From the NCBI RefSeq assembly GCF_009789675.1, contig NZ_CP046913.1, positions 992,001 to 1,056,000 on the forward strand: a stretch of 64,000 bases of DNA, read 5' to 3'. Both the position numbers and the translations under genes were made by a program. This DNA comes from Paraburkholderia acidisoli. GTDB lineage: Bacteria; Pseudomonadota; Gammaproteobacteria; Burkholderiales; Burkholderiaceae. The notes beneath the pieces are model-generated. The model ran no database searches, had not been told where the DNA came from, and worked only from the letters and a program-made list of their open reading frames with translations. This document shows, in pieces, positions 1 through 7,800 of the stretch. The stretch's first letter is position 1; every line of letters starts with the position of its first letter.

Positions 1-413
1 CGCAGATCGAGCGCGTGCTCGAACAGGTGATCGGCGCGGTGCAGTTTCTGTTCATCTTCACGCTCGCGGCCGGCGTGCTGGTGCTGTACGCGGCGCTCGC
101 GGGCACGCGCGACGAACGCATGCGCGAGTCGGCGTTGTTGCGCGCGCTGGGCGCCTCGCACCGGCAGGTGCGCGCGGTGCAGGTCGCGGAGTTCTTGTCC
201 GTGGGCGCGCTCGCGGGGCTCATGGCGGCGGTGGGCGCGCAGATCGTCGGCTCCGTGCTCGCCACCCGCGTGTTCCAGTTCTATCTCGCGTTCGACCCGT
301 GGCTCGTGCCGGCGGGAATCGCGGCGGGCGTGCTGTGCGCGGGCGTGGGTGGCTGGATCAGCTTGCGCCACGTGCTCGCGCGGCCCGCGTTGCAGTCGTT
401 GCGCGACGCGTGA
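1..413 (+). CDS. FtsX-family ABC transporter permease, C-terminal fragment
   Basis: This is the 3' end of a gene that starts before the window, open from base 3 to the TGA at 411-413. The visible part holds three hydrophobic segments. A cytoplasmic stretch between the first two (GTRDERMRESALLRALGASH) is typical of the FtsX/YbbP-type permease domain, where the sentence 'xRxxExALLRALGAS' precedes the penultimate membrane helix. Such permeases work with a LolD-like ATPase on lipoproteins, peptides or cell-wall enzymes, but the partner is outside the window, so no substrate can be given. Confidence 0.8.
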   Translation, partial: QIERVLEQVIGAVQFLFIFTLAAGVLVLYAALAGTRDERMRESALLRALGASHRQVRAVQVAEFLSVGALAGLMAAVGAQIVGSVLATRVFQFYLAFDPWLVPAGIAAGVLCAGVGGWISLRHVLARPALQSLRDA

Positions 414-506
414 TGCCGGTGGCGGGGCGGTCGCGCGTAGCTGGCGGTCTGCCGCGAACGGCGTGCGGTTCGGCGCAAGTCTCGCTGCGTGTATGATGCC
501 GCTGCC

Positions 507-1031
507 ATGACCACCGAAACGACCAGGCCGCGCCGCGCCAAGGCCGGCGGCGCCAGCCAGCCAGACGCCACGCCAGACGCCAACCCGCAGGCGCGCGAGG
601 CCACGCCCGCGCGCTTTCTCGACACGTATCTGGCCGCGCTGCTCGCGCGCGCCAGCAGCCTGATCTCCGACGAATTCCACGCCACGCTCGCGCGCAAGAA
701 AATTCCCGCGCTGCAGTGGCGCGTGCTCGCGTGTCTCTCCGACGGCGCCTTGCCGATGGGCGATCTCGGCCGCTTCATCCTCGCGAAGCAGCCGACCGTG
801 AGCAAGCTCATCGACCGCATGGAAGCGGCGGGGCTCGTCGTGCGCCAGGAGGATCCGGCGAGCCGCCGCCGCACGCTCGTCGCGCTCACGCCGAAGGGCG
901 CCGCGCTGGCCGCCGAACTCGTGGCGCTCGCGCTGGAGCACGAGGCTTCGGTGCTGCTGCCGTTTCCGGCGGAAACCACCCAGGTGTTCATCGACGTGTT
1001 GCGCCAGTTGATCGCGCAACATACGAAATAA
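507..1031 (+). CDS. MarR-family transcriptional regulator
   Basis: A 174-residue winged-helix regulator. I start it at the ATG at 507; an upstream GTG at 489 is in frame but gives an unlikely N-terminus. The first ~30 residues are Pro/Ala/Arg-rich and low in complexity. The core reads LQWRVLACLSDGALPMGDLG, then a recognition helix with QPTVSKLIDRMEAAGL and a wing with R-x-E-D-P-x-S-R-R-R, the standard MarR layout. It converges on the SDR/CoA-ligase/dioxygenase genes. MarR members of the HcaR, CouR and BadR type sense aromatic acyl-CoA thioesters and repress adjacent catabolic genes. I infer, but cannot show, that this protein controls the island at 1135-8108. Confidence 0.85.
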   Translation: MTTETTRPRRAKAGGASQPDATPDANPQAREATPARFLDTYLAALLARASSLISDEFHATLARKKIPALQWRVLACLSDGALPMGDLGRFILAKQPTVSKLIDRMEAAGLVVRQEDPASRRRTLVALTPKGAALAAELVALALEHEASVLLPFPAETTQVFIDVLRQLIAQHTK

Positions 1032-1110
1032 CGTCCTGGTCACGTCGATACGACACGCACGCGCCGCTAGCCGCTAGCCGCGCGCCGCGCACCGCTAGCC
1101 GCGCGCCGCT

Positions 1111-1140
1111 CGCATCAAAGCGCATCAAAGCGCATCAAAG
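1111..1140. repeat. Three exact tandem copies of CGCATCAAAG
   Basis: A 10-bp unit is repeated three times without change, at 1111-1120, 1121-1130 and 1131-1140. It lies between the convergent MarR and SDR genes, and the last copy contains the SDR stop codon (TCA at 1135-1137). Just upstream (about 1066-1110) are irregular copies of CCGCTAG and CGCGCCGC. This looks like slippage in a short convergent intergenic region. I see no terminator hairpin here. Confidence 0.8.
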
Positions 1141-1893
1141 CGCGAGACTGCCCGTGCTCGTGCCGCCGCACACATAGAGCGTCTGGCCCGTGACGAAGCC
1201 GTTTTCCGGCGCCGCGAAAAACATCGCGGCGCGCGCGATGTCGTCGGGTTGACCGAGCCGGCCGACCGGAATGCCGGCGGCGATCTGCGCGACTTTGGGA
1301 CTATCCGCCGGCACCACGGCGTGGAACATGTCGGTCTGGACCGGCCCGGGCGCGATGGCGTTGGCGGTCACGCCGAGCGGGCCGAGTTCGAGCGCCCACG
1401 TGCGCACGAGGCCGAGCATGCCCGCCTTGGTCGCCGAGTACGCGGTGCGCGTGGCGAGGCCGAGCGCCGCGCGCGACGAGATCAGCACGAGGCGGCCGAA
1501 GTGCGCCTCGCGCATGGCGGGCAGCATTGCCTGGGCGAGCGTCACGGGCGCGGCGAGGTGCAGATTCGTGAGCGCGAGAAGATCGGCGTGCGCGACGTCG
1601 GCGAGCAGCGCGGGGCGGATCACGCCCGCGTTGTGGATGAGCGTCGTGGGGCCGTGTCGCGCGGCGATCTCGGCGGCGGCCGCGCGCGTGGCGTCAGCGT
1701 CGCAAAGATCCACTTCCATCGTGTGCAGGCGCGCGTGGCCCGGCGCGCTGCTGCGCAGGTCGAGCGAGACGACGTCGTAACCCGCTTCGAGCAGATGCTC
1801 GACGATCGCGCGGCCAATGCCCGCATTCCCGCCGGTGACGATCGCTGCCTGTTTTGCCGCGTGTTTCGCCGCTTGTATCGTGCTGGTTTGCAT
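1135..1893 (-). CDS. SDR-family NAD(P)-dependent oxidoreductase
   Basis: A 252-residue classical short-chain dehydrogenase. The start ATG at 1893 is preceded by GAAAGGA at good spacing, and reading further upstream gives Arg-rich nonsense. It carries the cofactor motif TGGNAGIG (residues 20-27), NAG at 88-90, and the catalytic set Ser140, Tyr152, Lys156 (YSATK). It is the last gene of a minus-strand operon, 19 bp after the CoA ligase and in the same direction as the dioxygenase. It could be the cis-dihydrodiol dehydrogenase that re-aromatises the dioxygenase product, or it could oxidise a hydroxyacyl-CoA; the sequence does not decide between them. Confidence 0.88.
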   Translation of the reverse strand: MQTSTIQAAKHAAKQAAIVTGGNAGIGRAIVEHLLEAGYDVVSLDLRSSAPGHARLHTMEVDLCDADATRAAAAEIAARHGPTTLIHNAGVIRPALLADVAHADLLALTNLHLAAPVTLAQAMLPAMREAHFGRLVLISSRAALGLATRTAYSATKAGMLGLVRTWALELGPLGVTANAIAPGPVQTDMFHAVVPADSPKVAQIAAGIPVGRLGQPDDIARAAMFFAAPENGFVTGQTLYVCGGTSTGSLAL

Positions 1894-1912
1894 CGTGTCG
1901 ATCCTTTCAGCG

Positions 1913-3562
1913 TTAATCCTGGCGCTTCTTGAGCGCGCGTGTGTCGATGCAGTGCGGCGCGCCCGGCAGCGTGCGCGCGAGTTCCTTGAGCGTCGCGCGC
2001 TGCACCTTCTGCGTGCCGGTGAGCGGCAGCGCCTCCACGAACGCCACATAGCCCGGCGCCTTGAAATACGCGAGCTGCGCGAGACAGAGCTGCGTCAATT
2101 CGATGGCGGTGCGCTCGCGCGCTTCGGCGGAAAAAGGCTCGCGCGCGATCACGCAGGCCAGCACTTCGTCGCCGCGCACCGCGTCGGGCGTGGCGGCCAC
2201 CGCCACGTCGGCAACGAGCGGATGGCGGCGCAGCACGCTTTCCACTTCGACCGCCGAGATGTTTTCGCCGCTGCGCCGGATCACGTTCTTCTTGCGATCG
2301 ACGAAATACAGCTGGCCCTGCGCGTCCTGCCTGACGATGTCGCCCGTATGGAACCAGCCGTCTTCCCATGCGGCGGCCGTTGCTTCGGCATCCTTGAGAT
2401 ATTCGCGGAAGAAACCACGGCGCGGCTCGGCGCCGTTCGCGCGCACGAGCAGTTCGCCGGGCGTGTCGTGATCGACTTCGGCGCCCTGTTCGTCGACGAT
2501 CCGTATCGCCAGTTCCGGCTCCGGCCGGCCGAAGCACGACATGCCCACGTTGCGCGGCTCGTGATTCGCGATCACCGCGGCGCCCGCGCCCGTTTCCGTC
2601 ATCGCCCACGCTTCGAGCAACGGAATGCCGAAGCGGGTTTCGAAGCGCGCATGCAAGGTTTTGTCGACGCCCGCGCCAAAGCCGAAGCGCACGTCATGGA
2701 CGCGATCTTCGGCGTGTTCGGGCGCGGTGAGCAGCATGGCGGGCATCACGCCGAGGTAATGCATGATGGTCGCGCGCGAGGTGCGCACGCTGTCCCACCA
2801 TGTGCGCGGATGAAAGCGGTCGAGCGCGACGATCGCGCCGCCCGCGAGGATCATCGCCATCGTCGAGTAGGCCATGGCGTTCATGTGCGTCATGGGCAGC
2901 GGCGTGATGAGGCGGTCGCTGCCTTCGCGCAGCGCGCACAGGCCGCCGATGCGGTTGTACCAGACGCCCGCGAGCAGAAAGTACTCGTTCGCCAGCACGC
3001 AGGCTTTCGGGCGGCCGGTCGTGCCCGAGGTGTAGAGCAGCGCGCATTCGGTGTCGATCGTCGGCGCGCCGTCGCGGGCGGCCGTGGCGGCTTGAGCAAT
3101 CGTCGGGTCGCGGGCGGCATCGCTCAGGATCACGATGCGATTCGCCGCTCGCGCCGCCGCGCGCAGGTCGTCATGGCGGGCGGCGGGGGCGATCGCGAGA
3201 TCGAGTTCGCTGTGGCCCGTGATGTATTCGAGTTCGGCGGCGCGCAATTCCGTGGAGAGCGGCACCACGGCAACGCCGAGCGCGTTGAGCGCGAGCCAGT
3301 GCAGAAAGAACGCGGGCCGGTTTTCGAGCATGAGGCCCGCGCGATGCCCGAAGCCGAAGCCCGCCGCGCGATAGCGCGCGATCAGCGCCTCGATTTGAAC
3401 CTGCGCTGCGCCGTAGCGCAGCGTCTGGGCCTCGATGCCGTAGAGCGCGGCCGTTTCGGGCAGCACGACAAGAAAGTCATGCTGGGGGAAGCGCGCGGCG
3501 CTCGCGGCGAACGCGGCGTGCACGGACGTAAAAGACAGCGTGTCGCTCACCGTGGGCCTCAC
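1913..3562 (-). CDS. AMP-forming acyl/aryl-CoA ligase
   Basis: A 549-residue ANL-superfamily adenylating enzyme. It activates a carboxylic acid as acyl-AMP and transfers it to CoA. The phosphate-binding loop YTSGTTGRPK lies at residues 177-186; later come the GWFHTGD core motif and the hinge region YFVDRKKNVIRRSGEN, with EVE following. The GTG start at 3562 overlaps the TGA of the beta-subunit gene by four bases, so the two are translationally coupled. Its place inside a dioxygenase operon suggests that an aromatic acid, or its ring-cleavage product, is processed as a CoA thioester. The substrate cannot be read from sequence; 'ATP-dependent acyl-CoA ligase' is the safe name. Confidence 0.88.
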   Translation of the reverse strand: MRPTVSDTLSFTSVHAAFAASAARFPQHDFLVVLPETAALYGIEAQTLRYGAAQVQIEALIARYRAAGFGFGHRAGLMLENRPAFFLHWLALNALGVAVVPLSTELRAAELEYITGHSELDLAIAPAARHDDLRAAARAANRIVILSDAARDPTIAQAATAARDGAPTIDTECALLYTSGTTGRPKACVLANEYFLLAGVWYNRIGGLCALREGSDRLITPLPMTHMNAMAYSTMAMILAGGAIVALDRFHPRTWWDSVRTSRATIMHYLGVMPAMLLTAPEHAEDRVHDVRFGFGAGVDKTLHARFETRFGIPLLEAWAMTETGAGAAVIANHEPRNVGMSCFGRPEPELAIRIVDEQGAEVDHDTPGELLVRANGAEPRRGFFREYLKDAEATAAAWEDGWFHTGDIVRQDAQGQLYFVDRKKNVIRRSGENISAVEVESVLRRHPLVADVAVAATPDAVRGDEVLACVIAREPFSAEARERTAIELTQLCLAQLAYFKAPGYVAFVEALPLTGTQKVQRATLKELARTLPGAPHCIDTRALKKRQD

Positions 3563-4032
3563 AGGAAAAGCTGGACGGACGGCAGCGCCGCGTCGCAGTT
3601 GAGCAGTTCGATGCGCTTCTCGCGCATGCGCAGCGCGCCGTTTTCATCGACGAGATGGTGGCGCACGACACCGGTGAACACGAGTTGTTCGTCGCCGCGC
3701 GCTTCGGCGTAAAAGAACGGCGTGCGCAAGCGATAGCCGTCGGGATCGGCGGCTTCGATTTCCGGGCGTTGCAGGACGTGCTGGCAGCGGCTCTCGGGCT
3801 GTTGCGAATAGGCGCGCGGCTGCTTCAGGCGCTCGATACGCAGCTTCAGCAGCAAGCGGTCTTCATACATCAGCGAGGCGTGGTTGAGGCCGTCCTGCTG
3901 GCCGTGTGCGAGCGGAATCCAGTAGAGGCTGTTTTCGGCGAAGAGTTCGTACCACGCGTCGAACTGTTTTTCGTCGATGAGGCGCGCTTCGCGGTAGACG
4001 AAGTCGATCAGGTTGTCGTTGGAGGTCGTCAT
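3559..4032 (-). CDS. Aromatic-ring-hydroxylating dioxygenase, beta subunit
   Basis: A 157-residue NTF2/SnoaL-fold small subunit of a Rieske non-haem iron oxygenase. It begins with the family pattern FVYREARLIDEKQFDAWYEL and contains WIPLAHGQ and the C-terminal LRMREKRIELLNCD typical of BenB/XylY-like subunits. The length is usual for the family (about 155-165). The ATG at 4032 has an AGGAG site. It follows the alpha gene by 14 bp and overlaps the ligase gene by four bases. Beta subunits are structural and stabilise the alpha3beta3 hexamer; they carry no metal centre. Confidence 0.92.
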   Translation of the reverse strand: MTTSNDNLIDFVYREARLIDEKQFDAWYELFAENSLYWIPLAHGQQDGLNHASLMYEDRLLLKLRIERLKQPRAYSQQPESRCQHVLQRPEIEAADPDGYRLRTPFFYAEARGDEQLVFTGVVRHHLVDENGALRMREKRIELLNCDAALPSVQLFL

Positions 4033-4046
4033 CGAAGGGCTCCTCG

Positions 4047-5366
4047 TCAGGCTTGCGCGGGCGGCGTCATGTAGCGCGCCCATGCGCGGAACTGGTTGCG
4101 CATCGAGATTTCGCTCGTGCCGTTCACCGTGAGGTCTTTGGCGCCGGCTTCGTCGGGGCGATAGTCGCGGTGCAGGCTCACCCAGTCGTTGCCGTTTGCC
4201 GCGAGTCCTTCCTGGATCGCGCGATACGCATGCAGGTCGTCGTGGCCCACCACCGACATCGGCGAATTGATGAGGCGCGAGTAGGTGAGCGTGCGTTGCA
4301 GCAGCGCGTCGGGCGCGCCCTTGAGACGAAACGTCCACGACTCGATCACCGTTTTGTCGGGGCCGAGCGGGCGCACCACGCGGATCGCCTGAATCGCGCC
4401 CTTGATGGTGAGGCTCGGGTAGTACACCGTGTTGTGCCGCGAGGTGCCCAACACGCTTTTCGCTTTTTCTTCGCCCCACGCGTTCACGAGTTGTTGCTCG
4501 TATTCGGGCAGGGACGCATAGCTCGAATGAATCGAGAAGTTCACGCCCGTGTAACTGTGGCCGTTGTCGAACACGCGCACGCCCATGCCGTCGAAGAAAC
4601 CGTAGTCGGAAACGAAGGGCACGAACTGCTCGATCGCCATGGGTTTGGGTTCGTCGGCGGGCTTGCCTTCCCAGAGCTTTTTCGCCGTGCCCGCCGACGA
4701 TTCGTGCGCCACCATGGGATGCATCGTGTCGTTCAGATTCTCGACGAACATCTTCCAGTTGCAGTTGTGCACGTAGCGCAGGCAACCACCCGCGATTTCG
4801 AGTTCGCCCTCGGGCGAGCGGTCGGCCATGTTGTCGATGGACGAAAGCGAGTCGCCGAAATACTCGCTGAACGACGGGCCGGCCTCGGCGAGCCGCACGA
4901 ACACGAAACCGCGATAGGTTTCCACGTTGCCGACCGCGCTGAGGCCCTGGCCCGAGGGGCATTCGCCAAGGCGCGTGTTTTCGTAGCCGTTCTTGAGCGG
5001 AATGGCGAGCGGTTTGCCGTCGGTCCTGTAGGTCCACGCATGATACGGACACCGAAAGAACTTGCCGGTATTGCCGGCGGGCGCGCTCACGAGCTTGGCG
5101 CCTTTATGTGCGCAGCGGTTCATCAGCACGCGAATGCTGCCGTCGGCCTGGCGCACCATCACGAGCGGCTGCTTCGCGATATCGACGGTGAGGTAATCGC
5201 CTGGGTTCGGCACCTGGCTCGTGTGGCCGACATAGACCCAAGTGCGGCTGAATAGTCGCTCCATTTCCAGATCGAACACTTCCTGGTCGAGATAGACGTC
5301 GCGGTGAACCTGGTCCGGTTCGACGAGCGCCGCGAGCGCGGCGTGATCTTCGCGGTAGCGTGGCAT
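4047..5366 (-). CDS. Rieske dioxygenase, alpha (catalytic) subunit
   Basis: A 439-residue large subunit of a ring-hydroxylating dioxygenase. The Rieske [2Fe-2S] ligands are visible as Cys85-x-His87 and Cys106-x2-His109 (CAHKG and CPYHAW). The mononuclear iron site appears as Asp213, His216 and His221 in NDTMHPMVAH, with Asp213 being the residue that usually links the two centres between subunits. I choose the ATG at 5366 because GGGAG precedes it. An alternative ATG at 5420 would overlap the reductase stop (ATGA) and add 18 residues. The enzyme should add O2 to an aromatic ring using electrons from the upstream reductase. The substrate is unknown. Confidence 0.92.
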   Translation of the reverse strand: MPRYREDHAALAALVEPDQVHRDVYLDQEVFDLEMERLFSRTWVYVGHTSQVPNPGDYLTVDIAKQPLVMVRQADGSIRVLMNRCAHKGAKLVSAPAGNTGKFFRCPYHAWTYRTDGKPLAIPLKNGYENTRLGECPSGQGLSAVGNVETYRGFVFVRLAEAGPSFSEYFGDSLSSIDNMADRSPEGELEIAGGCLRYVHNCNWKMFVENLNDTMHPMVAHESSAGTAKKLWEGKPADEPKPMAIEQFVPFVSDYGFFDGMGVRVFDNGHSYTGVNFSIHSSYASLPEYEQQLVNAWGEEKAKSVLGTSRHNTVYYPSLTIKGAIQAIRVVRPLGPDKTVIESWTFRLKGAPDALLQRTLTYSRLINSPMSVVGHDDLHAYRAIQEGLAANGNDWVSLHRDYRPDEAGAKDLTVNGTSEISMRNQFRAWARYMTPPAQA

Positions 5367-5416
5367 GGGAATCTCCCGTGGGGAAAGGGCGTGTTGCGTT
5401 GGGTTGCTCGGTCGAT

Positions 5417-6415
5417 TCATGCGTCGATCACGAGCCGCGCCGCGCGGGCGCGCGACACGCAGATATGCATGACCTTGCCGTCGCGCTTTTCCGCGTCGCT
5501 CAGGCAGTAGTCGCGATGCTCGACCTCGCCTTCGAGCACGCCGACCTGGCACACGCCGCATTCGCCGCGTTTGCAGTCGTAGAGCGGATCGAGGCCGGCA
5601 TCGAGCATCGCGTCGAGGATCGATTGCGTGGGTTCAACGCGCAACGTGAGGTTCGACTGGCGCAGTTCGACTTCGAACGCGGCGTCGCCTGCCTGGGGCG
5701 CGCCGGCCGCGAACAGTTCGGAGCGAAGGCGTTCGCGCGGCCAGCCGCGCGCGGTGGCGAGCGCGAGGGTCGCGTCGATGAGCCCTTGCGGGCCGCACAC
5801 GTAGATCGGTTGCGTGGGTTGCAGCGTGTCGATGAGGCGTGCGAGATCGAAGCGGTCGCCCGGCGCGGCTTCGTCGTCGCCATACAGATGCAACGCCGCG
5901 CCGCACAGCGCCCGCAATTCGTCGACGAACGCCAGCTGCGACTTCGCGCGGCCCGTGTAGTGCAACGCGAACTCGCGCCCTTGCGCGACGAGCGCGCTCG
6001 CCATCGACGCGATCGGCGTGATGCCGATGCCGCCCGCGATCAGCACGGCGTGATCCGTCGCTTCGAGCGCGAACGCGTGAATGGGCGCGGTGATGCGCAA
6101 CGTGTCGCCCGCGCGAACGCGCGTGTGCATGTGCAGCGAGCCGCCCGCGCCTTCGTCTTCGCGACGCACGGCGAGCAGGTAATGATCGGGCGCGGTGTGG
6201 GTGGCGGTGTGCGGCGCGAGGTTCACCAGCGAGTACGCGCGCCAGTCCTCGCCCTGCGGCGTTCGCACCCGCACGCGAACATGCGCGCCGGCCGCGTAGC
6301 CGGGCAGCGCGCGGCCATCGGCGGGGCGCAGGCGGAATGCGCTGACGTGCGCGGTGAGCGGCGTGACGGCTTCGACGATGACGTCGAAGGCATCGTGGTC
6401 GTGCGGTGCGCTCAT
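5417..6415 (-). CDS. Dioxygenase reductase, phthalate-dioxygenase-reductase type (flavin, NAD, C-terminal 2Fe-2S)
   Basis: A 332-residue electron-transfer protein carrying electrons from NAD(P)H to the oxygenase. Domain order is flavin domain (RAYSLVN, 59-65), NAD domain (GGIGITPI, 128-135; CGPQGLI, 207-213), then a plant-type ferredoxin with Cys281, Cys286, Cys289 and Cys319. A C-terminal ferredoxin is the mark of the PDR/VanB/PobB class; BenC-type reductases carry it at the N-terminus. The start at 6415 has a strong AAGGAG. It is the first gene of the minus-strand operon and faces the thiolase gene across a 206-bp AT-rich control region. Confidence 0.92.
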   Translation of the reverse strand: MSAPHDHDAFDVIVEAVTPLTAHVSAFRLRPADGRALPGYAAGAHVRVRVRTPQGEDWRAYSLVNLAPHTATHTAPDHYLLAVRREDEGAGGSLHMHTRVRAGDTLRITAPIHAFALEATDHAVLIAGGIGITPIASMASALVAQGREFALHYTGRAKSQLAFVDELRALCGAALHLYGDDEAAPGDRFDLARLIDTLQPTQPIYVCGPQGLIDATLALATARGWPRERLRSELFAAGAPQAGDAAFEVELRQSNLTLRVEPTQSILDAMLDAGLDPLYDCKRGECGVCQVGVLEGEVEHRDYCLSDAEKRDGKVMHICVSRARAARLVIDA

Positions 6416-6540
6416 GCCGGAACTCCTTGCGTGAGGACGGGTGTCATGGGGCGTCTCCTTGCCTCGCGGCGGGCGGGCATCGTTGGGCATCGTCGAATCG
6501 AGGGCGCGGTCTTCGCCGCGTTCCCGGTCACGTTCTCCGT

Positions 6541-6621
6541 GTTAACCCTTTAGATTCGAATATATGAAAATTCATGCGTTTTATTGGATAATGAAAATAT
6601 TCGACTGTCAAGGCGATCACG
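6541..6621. promoter_or_regulatory. AT-rich divergent control region with nested inverted repeats
   Basis: This short AT-rich patch stands out in a GC-rich window and lies between the divergent reductase and thiolase genes. Two symmetric elements are visible. TCGAATAT (6556-6563) is mirrored by ATATTCGA (6597-6604), 8-bp arms 33 bases apart. Inside them is ATGAA-AA-TTCAT (6564-6575). A GATAAT hexamer at 6587-6592 could be a -10 for the thiolase gene. The layout suits a MarR-type operator covering both promoters, but neither the binding protein nor the transcription starts can be proved from sequence. Confidence 0.5.
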
Positions 6622-7800
6622 ATGAAAGACGAGATAGGGAACGATCTGGCCGCGGTGGCGATCGCATGCGGCGTGGAAGTGCCGTATCGGCGTCAGGCGC
6701 CCGATGACACGACCGGCGATCTGCTCGCGCAGGCGTTTGCGCTGGCGCTGCGGCGCTCGGGTTTCGCGGCGCGGGAGGTCGATGGCCTGGGCGTCGCGTC
6801 GTTCACGCTCGCGCCCGATCATGCGATCGACATGGCCTGGCGGCTCGGCCTCAGCCCGCGCTGGTGCATGGACGATTGCCACGGCGGCGCGAGCGGAATC
6901 AACCTGCTGCAACACGCCGTGCGCGCGGTGCAACACGGCGACGCGAACGTGATCGTGCTGCTCGCGGGCGATCGTTTCGAAGCCGCCGATTTCAAACAAC
7001 TCGTCGAGCATTACAACCTCACGACGCGCACCTATTTGCGGCCGCTCGAGAATGGCGGCCCGAACAGTTTGTTCGCCATGCTAACGATGCGTCACGCGCA
7101 ACGTCACGGTCTCGAGGCGCGCGACTATGGCGCCTTGTGCGTGGCGCAGCGCGCGTGGGCCGCGTTGAATCCGGGCGCGGTGTACCGCGCGCCGCTCACG
7201 CTCGACGACTATCTCGCCGCGCCGCGCGTGGCCGATCCGCTCGGGCGCTTCGACTGCGTGCCTGTGGTGTGCGGCGCGAACGCGATCGTGGTGGCGCGCG
7301 CCGATCTCGTCGCGCAGCGTGCGCCCGCGCGTCACGCAGTGCGCGTGCGTGCGCTGCAATGCCGCTACAACTTCGATCACCAGGCGGGCGACGGGCTGCA
7401 AACCGGCTTGGCCGATCTCGCGGCGTCGCTGTGGACGCAGGCGCGCGCGCGGCCCGAGGACATCGACATGATCTCGGTCTACGACGACTATCCCGTGATG
7501 ACGCTGATCCAGCTTGCCGATCTCGGCTTCGCGCCCGCGGGCGACCTGCGCGCGCTGATCACTCGCATCGCGTCGCACGAACTGGCGGTGAACACCTCGG
7601 GCGGGCAATTGTCGGCGGGGCAGGCGGGGGCGGCGGGCGGCATGCACGGGCTCGTCGAGGCGATCGTGCAGTTACAGGGCGAAGCCGGCGAGCGCCAGGT
7701 GCGCGACGCGCGGCTCGCGCTCGTAAGCGGCTACGGCATGGTGCAGTATCGACACGGCATGTGCGCGAACGCCGTGGTGCTCGAACGGGAGGCGGCATGA
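6622..7800 (+). CDS. SCP2/lipid-transfer-type thiolase-like protein
   Basis: A 392-residue member of the thiolase superfamily, close to the type that pairs with DUF35 proteins (BbsB-like thiolases, Ltp-like aldolases). The likely nucleophile is Cys86 in DDCHGGASG, and a second Cys381 sits in HGMCANAVVL. Where many thiolases have GGxxSxGHPxGxTG, this protein has GGQLSAGQAGAAGG (327-340), so the motif histidine is replaced by Gln334. The HDAF region reads YDDYP (287-291). The chemistry could be thiolysis, retro-Claisen or retro-aldol cleavage of a CoA ester. It overlaps the DUF35 gene by four bases, which implies a two-subunit enzyme. Confidence 0.85.
   Translation: MKDEIGNDLAAVAIACGVEVPYRRQAPDDTTGDLLAQAFALALRRSGFAAREVDGLGVASFTLAPDHAIDMAWRLGLSPRWCMDDCHGGASGINLLQHAVRAVQHGDANVIVLLAGDRFEAADFKQLVEHYNLTTRTYLRPLENGGPNSLFAMLTMRHAQRHGLEARDYGALCVAQRAWAALNPGAVYRAPLTLDDYLAAPRVADPLGRFDCVPVVCGANAIVVARADLVAQRAPARHAVRVRALQCRYNFDHQAGDGLQTGLADLAASLWTQARARPEDIDMISVYDDYPVMTLIQLADLGFAPAGDLRALITRIASHELAVNTSGGQLSAGQAGAAGGMHGLVEAIVQLQGEAGERQVRDARLALVSGYGMVQYRHGMCANAVVLEREAA

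Noticed and set aside
489..506. GTG start at 489 for the MarR gene
   Set aside because: It adds six residues (starting VYDAAA) outside the usual N-terminus. The ATG at 507 is simpler, though neither has a clear ribosome site.
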